From positions 1,164,772-1,228,771 of the forward strand of contig NZ_FORC01000002.1 in NCBI RefSeq assembly GCF_900113905.1: DNA of 64,000 bases. The letters run 5' to 3'. The stretch comes from Phytopseudomonas argentinensis (GTDB lineage: Bacteria; Pseudomonadota; Gammaproteobacteria; Pseudomonadales; Pseudomonadaceae). Positions 24,640-33,207 of this stretch are shown piece by piece (position 1 is the stretch's first letter; every line of letters begins with the position of its first letter). Position numbers and translations under genes: made by a program. Under the pieces are notes generated by a model. It saw only the letters and a program-made list of their open reading frames with translations. It ran no database searches and had not been told where the DNA came from.

Positions 24640-26754
24640 ATGACTCGTGTTCGTCACCTGCTGATCGGCCTGGCATCGAGCTCGGCGTTTTATTCAGGAC
24701 TGGCGCCTGCGCTGGGGCTGGGTGAGATCACCCTGCATTCGGCACTCAACCAGCCGCTGAATGCCGAAATCGAGTTGTTGGCGGTAGGCGACGACATGAC
24801 CACCTCGGACATCAAGGTTGCGCTGGCACCGGCCGATGCGTTCAACCAGGCCGGGGTCGACCGCGTCTATTTTCTCAATGATCTACGTTTCAGCCCGCTG
24901 CTGCGCGGCAGCAAGAGCGTCGTGCGGGTGGTTTCCAACCAACCGGTGCGCGAGCCGTATCTGAACTTCATCGTCGAACTGAAGCGCCCGGGTGGGCAAT
25001 TGCTGCGCGAATATACCCTGTTGCTCGACCCGCCTTCCTCGTCTGGGTACAGCAGCCAGGCGGCATCAGTCGGCGACCAGCAGTTCACCTCCTACGCGCC
25101 GCCGCGCCGCACGCCGATCGCCAGCCGCGGCGAGCGCTATCAGGTGGCCAGCGGTGAAAGCCTGTGGACGATCGCCTCCAAACTGCGGCTCGATGGCGAC
25201 AAGGCATCGCTGCAGGATCTGATGCTCGACATTCACGCCCTCAACCCCGAAGCGTTCAGCAACGGTGATATCCATCGCCTGCGCGCCGGCGCGTCGCTAT
25301 TGCTTCCTGACCATGCGCGCATGCCCGCCGCGGCGCCGACTCAGCCTGCCGGTTCAGCTGCACCGGCAGAACCGGCCGCTCCCGCTGAAATCATTCCTGA
25401 TACCGCCCCTCAGCAACCCGCCGAGCCGCAGGTGGAAATGCTCGCGCAGATTCGCCGTGTCGAAGAGGAGGTGGCCAATCGCTCAGCCGAGAACCTGCAA
25501 CTGCAGCAGGATCTGTTGACCGTGCAGAATCAGCTCAAGGACATGATGACGCGCATGGAGGCCCGTGATCAGCAGATCGCCCAGTTGCTCGAGCAACTCG
25601 CCCAGCGCCCGGCTGCAGCTGCTCCAGCCGCGCCGTCCGAGCCTGCAGCACAGGCCACGGCTGCAGACGCCGCTCAGCAACCTACAGCGGTTCCGGCAGC
25701 CCCTGCCGAGCAGCCGGCAGCGCAAGGCTTCTGGAGCCTGTGGAATGTGCTGCTGGCGGTCTTGCTGGGCGTGCTGGCACTGCTGCTGGTGCTGTTCAAG
25801 CGTAAGCGCAAGCCTGATCCGCAGGCTGTCGCCGAGCCGGTCATCGTCGTCCCGCCTCCAGCACCGGCAGCTGTCGTGGAGCCTGCGGAACCTTTGATCG
25901 CGGCGCGCGCCGTCGAAGCGGACGTGCCGCCGCCCGTGCGCGCCCCGATCGCCCCACGCACCGACACCAGTTCAACCGATCCGCTGGATGCGGCCAATAT
26001 CTACCTGGCCTATGGTCGTCTGGGCGAGGCGGTATCGGTACTTCGTCAGGCGTCGCAGGCCAACCCCGAACGCCTGGATATTGGGTTCCGTCTGCTCGAG
26101 GTGCTGGCGCAGAAAGGCAATGCCGTTGCCTTCGCCGAGGAAGAGATGCGCCTGCGCCAGGCCGGTTTCGATGGCGGCCGTATCGATGCGCTCAAGGCGG
26201 GCTACCCCGGCTTGTTCGCCCAGCCGACGGATGAATTCGAGCCACTCGAGTCCCTTGGCCCGCTGGAAGACCTGACCCTCGAGCTGGAAGACGCGCCGGC
26301 GCCTGCAGCACCCCAGCACAAATCCCAGGATGACGACTTCCAGCTCAACCTCGACGACCTGTCGCTGGATGCCGACTGGGATCTGGTCAATCCCTTCGAG
26401 AACGCGTCGCGCAAGAAGCGCTCCGGTGTCGAGGCCGATGCACCGGCCGTGTCGGACGATGGCGCGAACGATATCTTCGGCCACGACGTGAACAGTCCTT
26501 TCGCCGGAACCATGCTGGTCGAGGAGCAAGGGCACCAGGACGAGTGGCTGGAGCTCGATGAACTGCCGGCGCAGGAGCCTGAGGACGAGCGGTTCGTCAC
26601 CAATCACGAGAACCTCACCAAGCTCAACCTGGCCATGGCCTATATCGAGCAGGATGACCTGGAAGCGGCGTGTGACATTCTCAACGAGGTGATCAACGAG
26701 GGCGACGAGGAAGAGAAGCAGGAAGCCCGCGAGCTGCTCGCGCGTATCGCCTGA
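24640..26754 (+). CDS. FimV family protein (FimV paralogue)
   Basis: 704-residue envelope protein of the FimV/HubP type. A signal-like N-terminus ends near PALGLG, followed by the family FimV-N domain (GEITLHSALNQPLNAEIELL) with a long beta-rich part, a LysM-like peptidoglycan-binding stretch (~165-225), a coiled coil (~270-325), Ala/Pro-rich linkers, one membrane helix (~363-387) followed by KRKRK, an acidic cytoplasmic region with a TPR-like part, and the C-terminal FimV domain (~655-703). It is shorter than FimV proper (~900 aa) and sits beside recQ and the MarR gene, as does a FimV-like gene in P. aeruginosa. The frame opens at 24499, but ATG 24640 with GGAG gives the signal peptide. Probably organises polar or pilus functions. 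Confidence 0.85.
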   Translation: MTRVRHLLIGLASSSAFYSGLAPALGLGEITLHSALNQPLNAEIELLAVGDDMTTSDIKVALAPADAFNQAGVDRVYFLNDLRFSPLLRGSKSVVRVVSNQPVREPYLNFIVELKRPGGQLLREYTLLLDPPSSSGYSSQAASVGDQQFTSYAPPRRTPIASRGERYQVASGESLWTIASKLRLDGDKASLQDLMLDIHALNPEAFSNGDIHRLRAGASLLLPDHARMPAAAPTQPAGSAAPAEPAAPAEIIPDTAPQQPAEPQVEMLAQIRRVEEEVANRSAENLQLQQDLLTVQNQLKDMMTRMEARDQQIAQLLEQLAQRPAAAAPAAPSEPAAQATAADAAQQPTAVPAAPAEQPAAQGFWSLWNVLLAVLLGVLALLLVLFKRKRKPDPQAVAEPVIVVPPPAPAAVVEPAEPLIAARAVEADVPPPVRAPIAPRTDTSSTDPLDAANIYLAYGRLGEAVSVLRQASQANPERLDIGFRLLEVLAQKGNAVAFAEEEMRLRQAGFDGGRIDALKAGYPGLFAQPTDEFEPLESLGPLEDLTLELEDAPAPAAPQHKSQDDDFQLNLDDLSLDADWDLVNPFENASRKKRSGVEADAPAVSDDGANDIFGHDVNSPFAGTMLVEEQGHQDEWLELDELPAQEPEDERFVTNHENLTKLNLAMAYIEQDDLEAACDILNEVINEGDEEEKQEARELLARIA

Positions 26755-26771
26755 GTTCTTCGTCTGTATCG

Positions 26772-26794
26772 AGCGCGGCCTGGCCGCGCTTTTT
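26772..26794 (+). terminator. Intrinsic terminator after fimV-like gene
   Basis: AGCGCGG (26772-26778) pairs with CCGCGCT (26784-26790) around CCTGG, followed by TTTT. It lies 17 bases after the stop, a classical rho-independent arrangement. Confidence 0.8.
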
Positions 26795-26835
26795 CATGGG
26801 CGTTTGCGGACACGCCCATTGCCAGCGGAGTCAGC

Positions 26836-27129
26836 ATGAGCCCCAGCAAAGCCGAAGTGACCATCACCTATTGCACCCAGTGCCAGTGGCTGTTGCGCGC
26901 GGCCTGGCTGGCCCAGGAGCTGCTTTCCACCTTTGCCGATGATCTGGCCAGGGTCAGCCTCGAGCCCGCCACGGGCGGCACCTTTCGCATCCAGTGCAAT
27001 GGCGTGGAGATCTGGGAACGCAAGGCCGACGGCGGCTTTCCCGAGGCCAAGGTGCTCAAGCAGCGGGTCCGCGACCAGATCGACCCGGCCCGCGACCTCG
27101 GCCATAGCGACCGACCAGCCGCCTACTGA
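26836..27129 (+). CDS. SelT/SelW/SelH family selenoprotein-like redox protein
   Basis: 97-residue thioredoxin-like protein of the Rdx family. The N-terminal YCTQCQWLLRAAWLAQELL gives the C-x-x-C motif, with cysteine in place of the selenocysteine of animal SelW; GGTFRIQCNGVEIWERKADGGFPE is the conserved second half. The start has AGCGGAG upstream. It is convergent with the EamA gene (10 bases between stops). A role in thiol redox is known only by family analogy. Confidence 0.87.
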   Translation: MSPSKAEVTITYCTQCQWLLRAAWLAQELLSTFADDLARVSLEPATGGTFRIQCNGVEIWERKADGGFPEAKVLKQRVRDQIDPARDLGHSDRPAAY

Positions 27130-27139
27130 GCCGTTTCTG

Positions 27140-28009
27140 CTAGGCCGTTCTTGGCGTTTGCACCGAGCCTGACTGGGTTGCGCCCATGCAAACCGCGAAG
27201 ATAATCAGACTGCCGCCGGCGAGCATGCCAAGGGTCGGCGGCTGCTTCAACAAGAGCCAGGCGAAGCCGATGCCGTATACCGGGTCAAGGGCAAAAATCA
27301 CCGCCGCGTTGCGTGCCTTGACCACCCGCAGGCTGGTGATCAGCAGGCTATGGGCCAGCCCCGTACACAATATGCCGAGCAGCGCTACCCAGAACCATTG
27401 CGGGGTAGTCAGGCCTTGCAGCGTCGCCCCGGCAAACGGCAGCGAGCAGGCCATTGCCACCAGATTCTGACCCAGGGCGGCCTGGATGGGATCGACGTGC
27501 CGGGCGCTCGTACGACCGAGCAGGGACAGCAACGCGAACAAAAGCCCTGATAAGACTCCCCACAGCAGCCCCAGGGTGTTGCTGTCGCTCGGATCCAACG
27601 CAGGCGCCACCATTAGCAGGCCGATGCTGACCAGGGTGACCACCAGGTATTCACGCGCACGTGGACGTTCGCCCAGCAGCAGCACCTCCAGCAGCACGGT
27701 GAAGGCCGGAAAGCTGGCGAAGCCCAGCGTGGCGATACCCACCCCGGACACCCGCACCGACTCGAAGAAGCTCAGCCAGTGGCCGCCCAGCAGCAGGCCG
27801 CCCACTGCCGGCCAGGGCAGGTGGCGGACAGTGATACGCAACGGTTTGCGTATCGCCAGCAGAAACATGCCCAGGGCCAGCGCCGCGAACAGGGCGCGGC
27901 CGCTGACGATGGCGATTGGCGAGGTGTCGGCCATTACGCCGAATATGCCGGAAAGGCCGAACGCCAGCGCGCCCAGGTGCAGACCAAGCAGTGCACTGCG
28001 GGTATTCAT
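27140..28009 (-). CDS. EamA/DMT-superfamily transporter
   Basis: 289-residue protein of ten hydrophobic helices arranged as two EamA repeats, e.g. HLGALAFGLSGIFGVMAD at the start and LALDPVYGIGFAWLLLKQPPTL-type sequence near the end. It belongs to the drug/metabolite transporter superfamily (RhaT/YdcZ-like); the substrate cannot be read. Its start overlaps the stop of the tRNA-binding protein gene by four bases, so they share an mRNA that may begin at the AraC gene. Confidence 0.85.
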   Translation of the reverse strand: MNTRSALLGLHLGALAFGLSGIFGVMADTSPIAIVSGRALFAALALGMFLLAIRKPLRITVRHLPWPAVGGLLLGGHWLSFFESVRVSGVGIATLGFASFPAFTVLLEVLLLGERPRAREYLVVTLVSIGLLMVAPALDPSDSNTLGLLWGVLSGLLFALLSLLGRTSARHVDPIQAALGQNLVAMACSLPFAGATLQGLTTPQWFWVALLGILCTGLAHSLLITSLRVVKARNAAVIFALDPVYGIGFAWLLLKQPPTLGMLAGGSLIIFAVCMGATQSGSVQTPRTA

Positions 28010-28341
28010 GCCAGGCGCGCGCCGTTGGGCAAGGGCCTGTCGAAGCTGGCCAGAACCACCTTGCCATCGTTGTCATGGACCCCCGTGACCAGCACTTCGG
28101 AGCGCACGCCGGCGATGCGCTTGGGAGCGAAGTTGCACACGCACAGTACCTGGCGTCCGACCAGTTCCTCGGCGCTGTAGTGGGCGGTGAGCTGGGCGCT
28201 GGAGGTGCGGATGCCCAGCTCGCCGAGATCCACCTGCAGCACATAGGCCGGTTTCAGGGCTTTTTCATTGGGCGCCGCGCTGACGAGGGTGCCGACGCGC
28301 AGCTCGACGCGTGTGAAGTCCTGCCATTCGATGATCTGCAT
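28006..28341 (-). CDS. CsaA/YgjH-type tRNA-binding protein
   Basis: 111-residue OB-fold protein (tRNA-binding domain, PF01588 type): DFTRVELRVGTLVSAAPNEKA, YVLQVDLGELGIRTSSAQLT, VLCVCNFAPKRIAGVRSEVLV, the signature of the CsaA/Trbp111 family that binds the outside corner of tRNA. An upstream in-frame ATG at 28365 exists, but the chosen ATG is preceded by a strong AAGGAG. Coupled to the EamA transporter gene; the functional link is not obvious. Confidence 0.88.
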   Translation of the reverse strand: MQIIEWQDFTRVELRVGTLVSAAPNEKALKPAYVLQVDLGELGIRTSSAQLTAHYSAEELVGRQVLCVCNFAPKRIAGVRSEVLVTGVHDNDGKVVLASFDRPLPNGARLA

Positions 28342-28407
28342 GAAACGTCTCCTTTTCGGCCGCACTGTAGCGGGCCGGAACGGGGAGACGCTGTCGCCCG
28401 ACTGGCG

Positions 28408-29166
28408 TTATTTGTCGCCGGACTGTCGCTCGCGCAACAGCTTGGGCGTTGCGCCGAATTGTCGGGACAGGGCGGCGGTAAAGGCGCTCTGCGAGGTATA
28501 GCCGACCCGGGCGGCGATCTCGCCGACGCTCAGGCGGCTGTTGTGCAGTAGTTGCCGCCCCAGGCGCAGGCGCTTGTCGCGTACGTAGGCCATGGGCGTA
28601 AGGCCCGTCTCGTCGACAAACCGCTTGTGCACACGCGCGGCGGAAAGCCCAACAACGCTAGCCAGATCCGCCACCTGTATGGGATGGGCGGCGTGGCGTT
28701 CGATGTAGGCGTCCAGCGCGGCCAGCGGCAGGCCTGCGCGAGGGTGCGGGTGCGCACGGGTACAGAGGCTGGCGAGCAGCAGGATGGAACCCTGACGAGC
28801 GATCAGCGGGTCGTGGATCGAACTGGCGGCGAGCCAGTTGACCAGGCCGTGCTGGGTCACCGACAGCTCGATCTGCCGTGGTGCCTCCAGCAAGCGTCGG
28901 CTGGTGCCGGCATGCTCGCCCAGGTGCCGCTCCAGCCAGTCGCCTGCCGGGACGTCGAATACCAGGCATTCGCTGCCGTGACGGCTGTCGCAGGCATGGC
29001 GGGCGCCGGCAGGTACCACCGCCAGAGTCTGCCGGCTGACCTGGCTACCCAGCCCGGCCGCCTCGAACTGCAGGCGCCCGCTCAGGCCAAAAACCAGTTG
29101 GGCATGCCCATGCTCATGGCAAACGATGTCCTGGTGGTAGTGGCGTACTGACAACAGCGCTGACAT
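28408..29166 (-). CDS. AraC family transcriptional regulator
   Basis: 252-residue regulator with an N-terminal cupin-like sensing domain (HGHAQLVFGLSGRLQF, VVPAGARHACDS) and a C-terminal AraC DNA-binding domain with two helix-turn-helix units (VADLASVVGLSAARVHKRFVDETG, and VGEIAARVGYTSQSAFTAALSRQFG). The frame extends to 29274, but ATG 29166 has AGGGGAT at proper spacing. It is 66 bases upstream of the tRNA-binding protein/EamA pair, which is its likely target, and divergent from plcP. Confidence 0.87.
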   Translation of the reverse strand: MSALLSVRHYHQDIVCHEHGHAQLVFGLSGRLQFEAAGLGSQVSRQTLAVVPAGARHACDSRHGSECLVFDVPAGDWLERHLGEHAGTSRRLLEAPRQIELSVTQHGLVNWLAASSIHDPLIARQGSILLLASLCTRAHPHPRAGLPLAALDAYIERHAAHPIQVADLASVVGLSAARVHKRFVDETGLTPMAYVRDKRLRLGRQLLHNSRLSVGEIAARVGYTSQSAFTAALSRQFGATPKLLRERQSGDK

Positions 29167-29267
29167 GGCGACATCCCCTGATCGATTGCGCCAGTTTACG
29201 CCGAGCGGCGCCTTTGTGGCGCGGCCAGCATGCGCTGATGGGCAACAACGGCGAGTTCGCAGAGTGG

Positions 29268-29285
29268 TCGTCATCGAACTGCCAT
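29268..29285 (+). promoter_or_regulatory. Putative Pho box upstream of plcP
   Basis: TCGTCAT-CGAA-CTGCCAT: two 7-base repeats separated by four bases, matching the PhoB box CTGTCAT-N4-CTGTCAT at 5/7 and 6/7 positions with exact spacing. A CACAAT candidate -10 follows at 29294-29299, the usual distance for PhoB-activated promoters in which the box replaces the -35. It lies 67 bases before the plcP start. This is pattern reading only. Confidence 0.65.
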
Positions 29286-29351
29286 GGCGCGTTCACAATC
29301 ATTTCACCGCCTTCGCGCAAGCTCGGCCGAAAATATGCCGGAGACCGCCCG

Positions 29352-30176
29352 ATGAGCATCGCACCCCTGGTAAGGCCGAGCCGCAAGCAACGTGTGCGCA
29401 CGCTGTGGATCTCCGACGTGCACCTGGGCACGCGCGACAGCCAGGCCGAGCACCTGGCGGCATTTCTCAAGCGTTACCAGGCCGAACGCATCTACCTGGT
29501 GGGCGACATCATCGATGGCTGGAAGCTGCGCGGCGGTATCTACTGGCCCCAGGCGCACACCAACGTGATCCGCCGCTTGCTGACCATGAGCAAGCGCGGT
29601 ACCGAAGTCATCTACGTCACCGGCAACCACGACGAGTTTCTGCGCCGCTACTCGAAGTTGCTGCTGGGCAACATCCAGTTGGTCGACGAGGCCGAGCACG
29701 TGACGGCCGATGGCCGCAAGTTACTGGTCATCCACGGCGACCAGTTCGACGTGATCACCCGTTATCACCGCTGGCTGGCCTTTCTCGGTGATTCGGCCTA
29801 TACCCTGACCCTGGTGCTCAACCGCTGGCTCAACCATTGGCGGCGCCGGTACGGCTATGGCTACTGGTCGCTGTCGGCTTATCTCAAGCACAAGGTGAAG
29901 ACGGCGGTGAACTTCATCAGCGACTTCGAGGAAGCCATCACCCACGAGTGCGCGCGCCGCGGCTTCAATGGCGTGGTGTGCGGGCACATCCACCATGCCG
30001 AGATCCGCAAGCTCGGCGATGTCGAGTACCTCAACTGCGGTGACTGGGTGGAGTCCTGCACGGCGCTGATCGAGCACCCGGACGGGCGTATCGAGCTCTA
30101 CCGGCTCGCCGAGGAGCAGCAACGCCTGGCAGGCTTGCAGGCGGACAAGGTGGTGGCCATCGAGCCGGCGGCATGA
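29352..30176 (+). CDS. plcP: Metallophosphoesterase PlcP (phosphate-stress phospholipase C)
   Basis: 274-residue calcineurin-like phosphoesterase with all metal motifs: ISDVHLGTRDSQ, GDIIDGWK, TGNHDEFLRRY, IHGDQFD and CGHIHHAEI. These, and the ending LNCGDWVESCTALIE, are those of PlcP, which splits membrane phospholipids to diacylglycerol under phosphate starvation, rather than of LpxH. Length and motif spacing agree with S. meliloti PlcP. The frame reaches back to 29214, over the Pho box, but ATG 29352 has GGAG. It overlaps agt by four bases. Genomic pipelines often call this UDP-2,3-diacylglucosamine diphosphatase; context argues for lipid remodelling. Confidence 0.85.
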   Translation: MSIAPLVRPSRKQRVRTLWISDVHLGTRDSQAEHLAAFLKRYQAERIYLVGDIIDGWKLRGGIYWPQAHTNVIRRLLTMSKRGTEVIYVTGNHDEFLRRYSKLLLGNIQLVDEAEHVTADGRKLLVIHGDQFDVITRYHRWLAFLGDSAYTLTLVLNRWLNHWRRRYGYGYWSLSAYLKHKVKTAVNFISDFEEAITHECARRGFNGVVCGHIHHAEIRKLGDVEYLNCGDWVESCTALIEHPDGRIELYRLAEEQQRLAGLQADKVVAIEPAA

Positions 30177-31216
30177 GGCTGCTGATCATCAGCGATGCCT
30201 GGGCGCCGCAGGTCAATGGCGTGGTCACCAGCCTGCAGGCTCTGATCGTTGAGCTGCGCGCCCTGGGCCATCAGGTCGAGGTGCTGTCGCCCCAGGGCTT
30301 TCGCTGCGTGCCATGCCCCACCTATGGGGAAATTCCCCTGGCGTGGAACCTGTGGCGCGTTGGCCCAGCCATCGAGGCGTTCGCGCCGGACTGCGTGCAC
30401 CTGGCCACCGAAGGGCCGTTGGGCTGGGCCGCCAGGCGCTGGCTGGTGCGGCACGGCCTGGCCTTTTCCAGCGCGGTGCATACGCGCTTTCCCGAATACC
30501 TGACGGCGCGCTGCGCCTGGCTCGGGCTGGGCGTGGGGTATGCCTGCCTGCGCCTGTTCCATCGGCGCAGCCGGGCGGTGCTGGTCAGTACCGAGCGGTT
30601 GCGTGCCGGCCTGGCCGAACGTGGCCTCAAGCGCCTGGTGCTCTGGCGCAAGGGCGTCGATACACGGCTCTTCGCGCCCAGGCAGGGGCATGCAGAACCC
30701 GTGCGTGCGATCTTCCTCTATGTCGGGCGTATCGCACCGGAAAAGAACCTGCAGGCGTTTCTCGATCTGCAGTTGCCGGGCGAGAAGTGGGTGGTCGGAG
30801 ATGGCCCGCAGCGGCAGGCGCTGCAGCAGGCCTGTCCGGAGGTGAAGTTCTTTGGCTATCAGCATGGCGAGGCGCTTGCCGATTTCTACCGGCGCGCCAG
30901 CGTGCTGGTATTTCCTTCACGCACCGATACCTACGGCCTGGTGATGCTCGAGGCCCAGGCCTGCGGCACCCCGGTGGCGGCCTTTGCCGTGCCCGGGCCC
31001 CTGGATGTGGTGGTGCCGGGGGTGACGGGAGTGCTCGGCGAGGATCTGCAGCAGGCCTGTCTGGCGGCGCTGGAGCTCGATCGCAGGCGATGCGCGGAGG
31101 AGGCGGGGCGGCAGTCGTGGCGGGCATCGGCTGCCGAGTTTCTCGCCAGCCAGCCATTACTCAGTGGCGCGCCCGCGAGTACCAGGCTGCCGGCGGGCGC
31201 GATGCGCAGCTGCTGA
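30173..31216 (+). CDS. agt: GT4 diacylglycerol glycosyltransferase Agt
   Basis: 347-residue GT-B glycosyltransferase of family GT4: LLIISDAWAPQVNGVVTSLQ, HLATEGPLGWAARRW, the donor-site region YVGRIAPEKNLQAFL, and the PSRTDTYGLVMLEAQACGTPV E-x7-E-type motif. In P. aeruginosa and marine bacteria the glycosyltransferase encoded right after plcP makes glycolipids (MGDG or glucuronic-acid DAG) from the diacylglycerol released by PlcP. Here it shares ATGA with plcP, so the pair forms a two-step phospholipid-to-glycolipid operon. Sugar donor is not determinable. Confidence 0.85.
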   Translation: MRLLIISDAWAPQVNGVVTSLQALIVELRALGHQVEVLSPQGFRCVPCPTYGEIPLAWNLWRVGPAIEAFAPDCVHLATEGPLGWAARRWLVRHGLAFSSAVHTRFPEYLTARCAWLGLGVGYACLRLFHRRSRAVLVSTERLRAGLAERGLKRLVLWRKGVDTRLFAPRQGHAEPVRAIFLYVGRIAPEKNLQAFLDLQLPGEKWVVGDGPQRQALQQACPEVKFFGYQHGEALADFYRRASVLVFPSRTDTYGLVMLEAQACGTPVAAFAVPGPLDVVVPGVTGVLGEDLQQACLAALELDRRRCAEEAGRQSWRASAAEFLASQPLLSGAPASTRLPAGAMRSC

Positions 31217-31229
31217 GCAGCCGCGGGCA

Positions 31230-32618
31230 TTACATGATGATCTTGTCGCGCAGCTTCTCGGCCGCCTGTTGCAGCGCCTGAATGACCCGCTCCTTGTCGA
31301 AGTTCTGGATGCCGTTGGTGTCCAAGTACATGGAAAAGCCGGGCAGCTCGTGCTCCACGTAGCTGGAGCTGGCGCCCAGGTCACGGCGGAAATCCACCAC
31401 CTGGTAGATCTGCACCGGGCGGGTGAAGCCCTTGACGTTGATCTGCCCCTTGTCGCGACACATGATCACGTCCTTGATCAGCGAATAGGTCTCGTGGGAG
31501 ATCAGGATCTCGCCGGCTTCGGCGGCGCTTTCCAGGCGGCTGGCGAGGTTCACGTCACGGCCAATGATGGTGTAATCCATGCGCGTGTCGGCGCCGAAGT
31601 TGCCCACCGTGCAATAGCCGGTGTTGAGCCCCATGCGGATCTCCAGCGGCTTGGTGATGCCCTGGGCGCGCCAGTGCTGACGCAGCACCTTCATGTGCTT
31701 GCGCATGGCGATGGCCATCGACACCGCGGCCATGGCGTCCTTCTTGGCGCCCTGGCTGCTCGGGTCGCCGAAGAACACCATCACGCTGTCGCCGATGAAC
31801 TTGTCGATGGTGCCGCCGAACTTCATGCAGATCTTCGACATCTCGTTGAGATAGGTGTTGAGCAGGTCGGTCAGGGCCTCGGCTTCCAGCTCTTCGGACA
31901 GCTCGGTGAAACCGCGGATATCGGAGAAGAACACCGTGAGTTTCTTGCGCTGGGTTTCCAGGCGCACGTGCTTCTTGCCGCTGAAGATCGACTCCCATAC
32001 CTGGGGCGACAGGTACTTGGCCAGGTTGCGGGCCAGGCGTGCGGCCTTTTCCTGCTCGCTGGTGATCTGGTTGCGCACCTGGGCGAGGCGAATGCCTTGC
32101 TGGTGGACGAAATAGGCGGTGATGCAGATATACAGGATGGTGAAACCGATGCTCACCAGGGCCACCAGTGCCGGGGTTTCGGGGGCCACGTGCAATTCCC
32201 CGAGCGAGGCGGTGAGCAGGGTGCCGCTCAACGCCACCAGCAGCGCCAGGCCCATGTCGCGCAAGCCGCCGACGATCAGGGTGCTGAAACTCAGGGTCAG
32301 CAGGAACATCAGGCTGGGCACCACCGAGAAGCCGAGCAGCGCCGCAAACGCCCCGCAGTGCAGGGCGTCGACGAACAGCAGAGTCATCAGGGTGCGATGG
32401 CGGTGTTCGTCGCGAAAACGCTTGCTCGCCCAGTGGGCCAGGTGCGGATAGAGCAACGCGTAGGGCACCAGCCACAGCAGGCTGTGGCTGAACACCTGAA
32501 CGTAGGTGCCGGCGGCGACGCTGGCAGCCATGGCGATATAGGCCAGCACCCGCGAGTAGTACTCGCGGGTGAGCAACGATGGCAGGCCATGCGGGACGAT
32601 GGGTAGAGTGGTATTCAT
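31230..32618 (-). CDS. cyaB: Class III adenylate cyclase CyaB with MASE2 membrane domain
   Basis: 462-residue enzyme that makes cAMP for the Vfr regulon in P. aeruginosa. N-terminal membrane part (~25-200, six helices) is the MASE2 sensor. The C-terminal class III cyclase domain starts near residue 245 with TVFFSDIRGFTELSEEL, has VMVFFGDPSSQ and ends with MDYTIIGRDVNLASRLESAAEAG. Length and order fit CyaB. It converges on agt (13 bases between stops). The cyaB-agt-plcP neighbourhood is the same as in P. aeruginosa. Confidence 0.95.
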   Translation of the reverse strand: MNTTLPIVPHGLPSLLTREYYSRVLAYIAMAASVAAGTYVQVFSHSLLWLVPYALLYPHLAHWASKRFRDEHRHRTLMTLLFVDALHCGAFAALLGFSVVPSLMFLLTLSFSTLIVGGLRDMGLALLVALSGTLLTASLGELHVAPETPALVALVSIGFTILYICITAYFVHQQGIRLAQVRNQITSEQEKAARLARNLAKYLSPQVWESIFSGKKHVRLETQRKKLTVFFSDIRGFTELSEELEAEALTDLLNTYLNEMSKICMKFGGTIDKFIGDSVMVFFGDPSSQGAKKDAMAAVSMAIAMRKHMKVLRQHWRAQGITKPLEIRMGLNTGYCTVGNFGADTRMDYTIIGRDVNLASRLESAAEAGEILISHETYSLIKDVIMCRDKGQINVKGFTRPVQIYQVVDFRRDLGASSSYVEHELPGFSMYLDTNGIQNFDKERVIQALQQAAEKLRDKIIM

Positions 32619-32804
32619 GCGCTGACGGCGACCCCTGCTGAAAGTCCGACTGCATGACCGAGCGCCTGGCTGCGATCGGCGTGCGGACGGGGCCAGCGGA
32701 AAATGGCGATCATATACGCTGCGAGCGAGGCCGGCAAAGGCACAATGCCGTCAGCTGGCCAAGCGCGTCGTGCAATCGACGCGGGCCCTTGGCCGGCAGG
32801 CATT

Positions 32805-33122
32805 TCAAAAGCGAATGCGCCCGGTGAGCATGTCCTTGAGCATCACCCAGTCGCCCATCAGCGAGTACAGCGGATACTGGAAAGTGGCCGGGCGGTTGCG
32901 CTCGAAGATGAAGTGGCCGACCCATGCAAAGCCATAGCCGATCACCGGCAGGGCCAGCAGCCAAAGCCATTGTCCGCTGATCAGGGCATGGCCGAGTACC
33001 AGCAGCACCAGCAGGCTGCCGAGGTAATGCAGGCGGCGGCAGGTAGGGTTGCGGTGTTCCTGCAGGTAATAGGGGTAGAACTCGGCGAAGGAGTTGAATC
33101 GCTCCCGGGGCTGGCTGTTCAT
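32805..33122 (-). CDS. Mpo1-like/DUF962 membrane protein
   Basis: 105-residue protein with two to three helices and the family His residues: FYPYYLQEHRNPTCRRLHYLG near the start, GYGFAWVGHFIFERNRPATF in the middle, and LMGDWVMLKDML near the end. Yeast Mpo1 of this family is an iron-dependent dioxygenase for alpha-oxidation of 2-hydroxy fatty acids; the H-x4-H-like spacing suggests metal binding here too, but bacterial function is unproven. It lies between cyaB and trkH on the same strand with gaps over 80 bases, so it may have its own promoter. Confidence 0.82.
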   Translation of the reverse strand: MNSQPRERFNSFAEFYPYYLQEHRNPTCRRLHYLGSLLVLLVLGHALISGQWLWLLALPVIGYGFAWVGHFIFERNRPATFQYPLYSLMGDWVMLKDMLTGRIRF

Positions 33123-33207
33123 CGGCGGCTTCCTGTTGTTGTTATGCAGGGAAGTCTAGGCCGATTCGTGGCGGTTGGGACGCCCGGTCGTCCGCGGCGG
33201 CGGGCGA

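Noticed and set aside
31164..32606. 480-codon plus-strand frame opposite cyaB
   Set aside because: Shadow frame rich in His/Gln/Gly; cyaB motifs on the minus strand are unambiguous.
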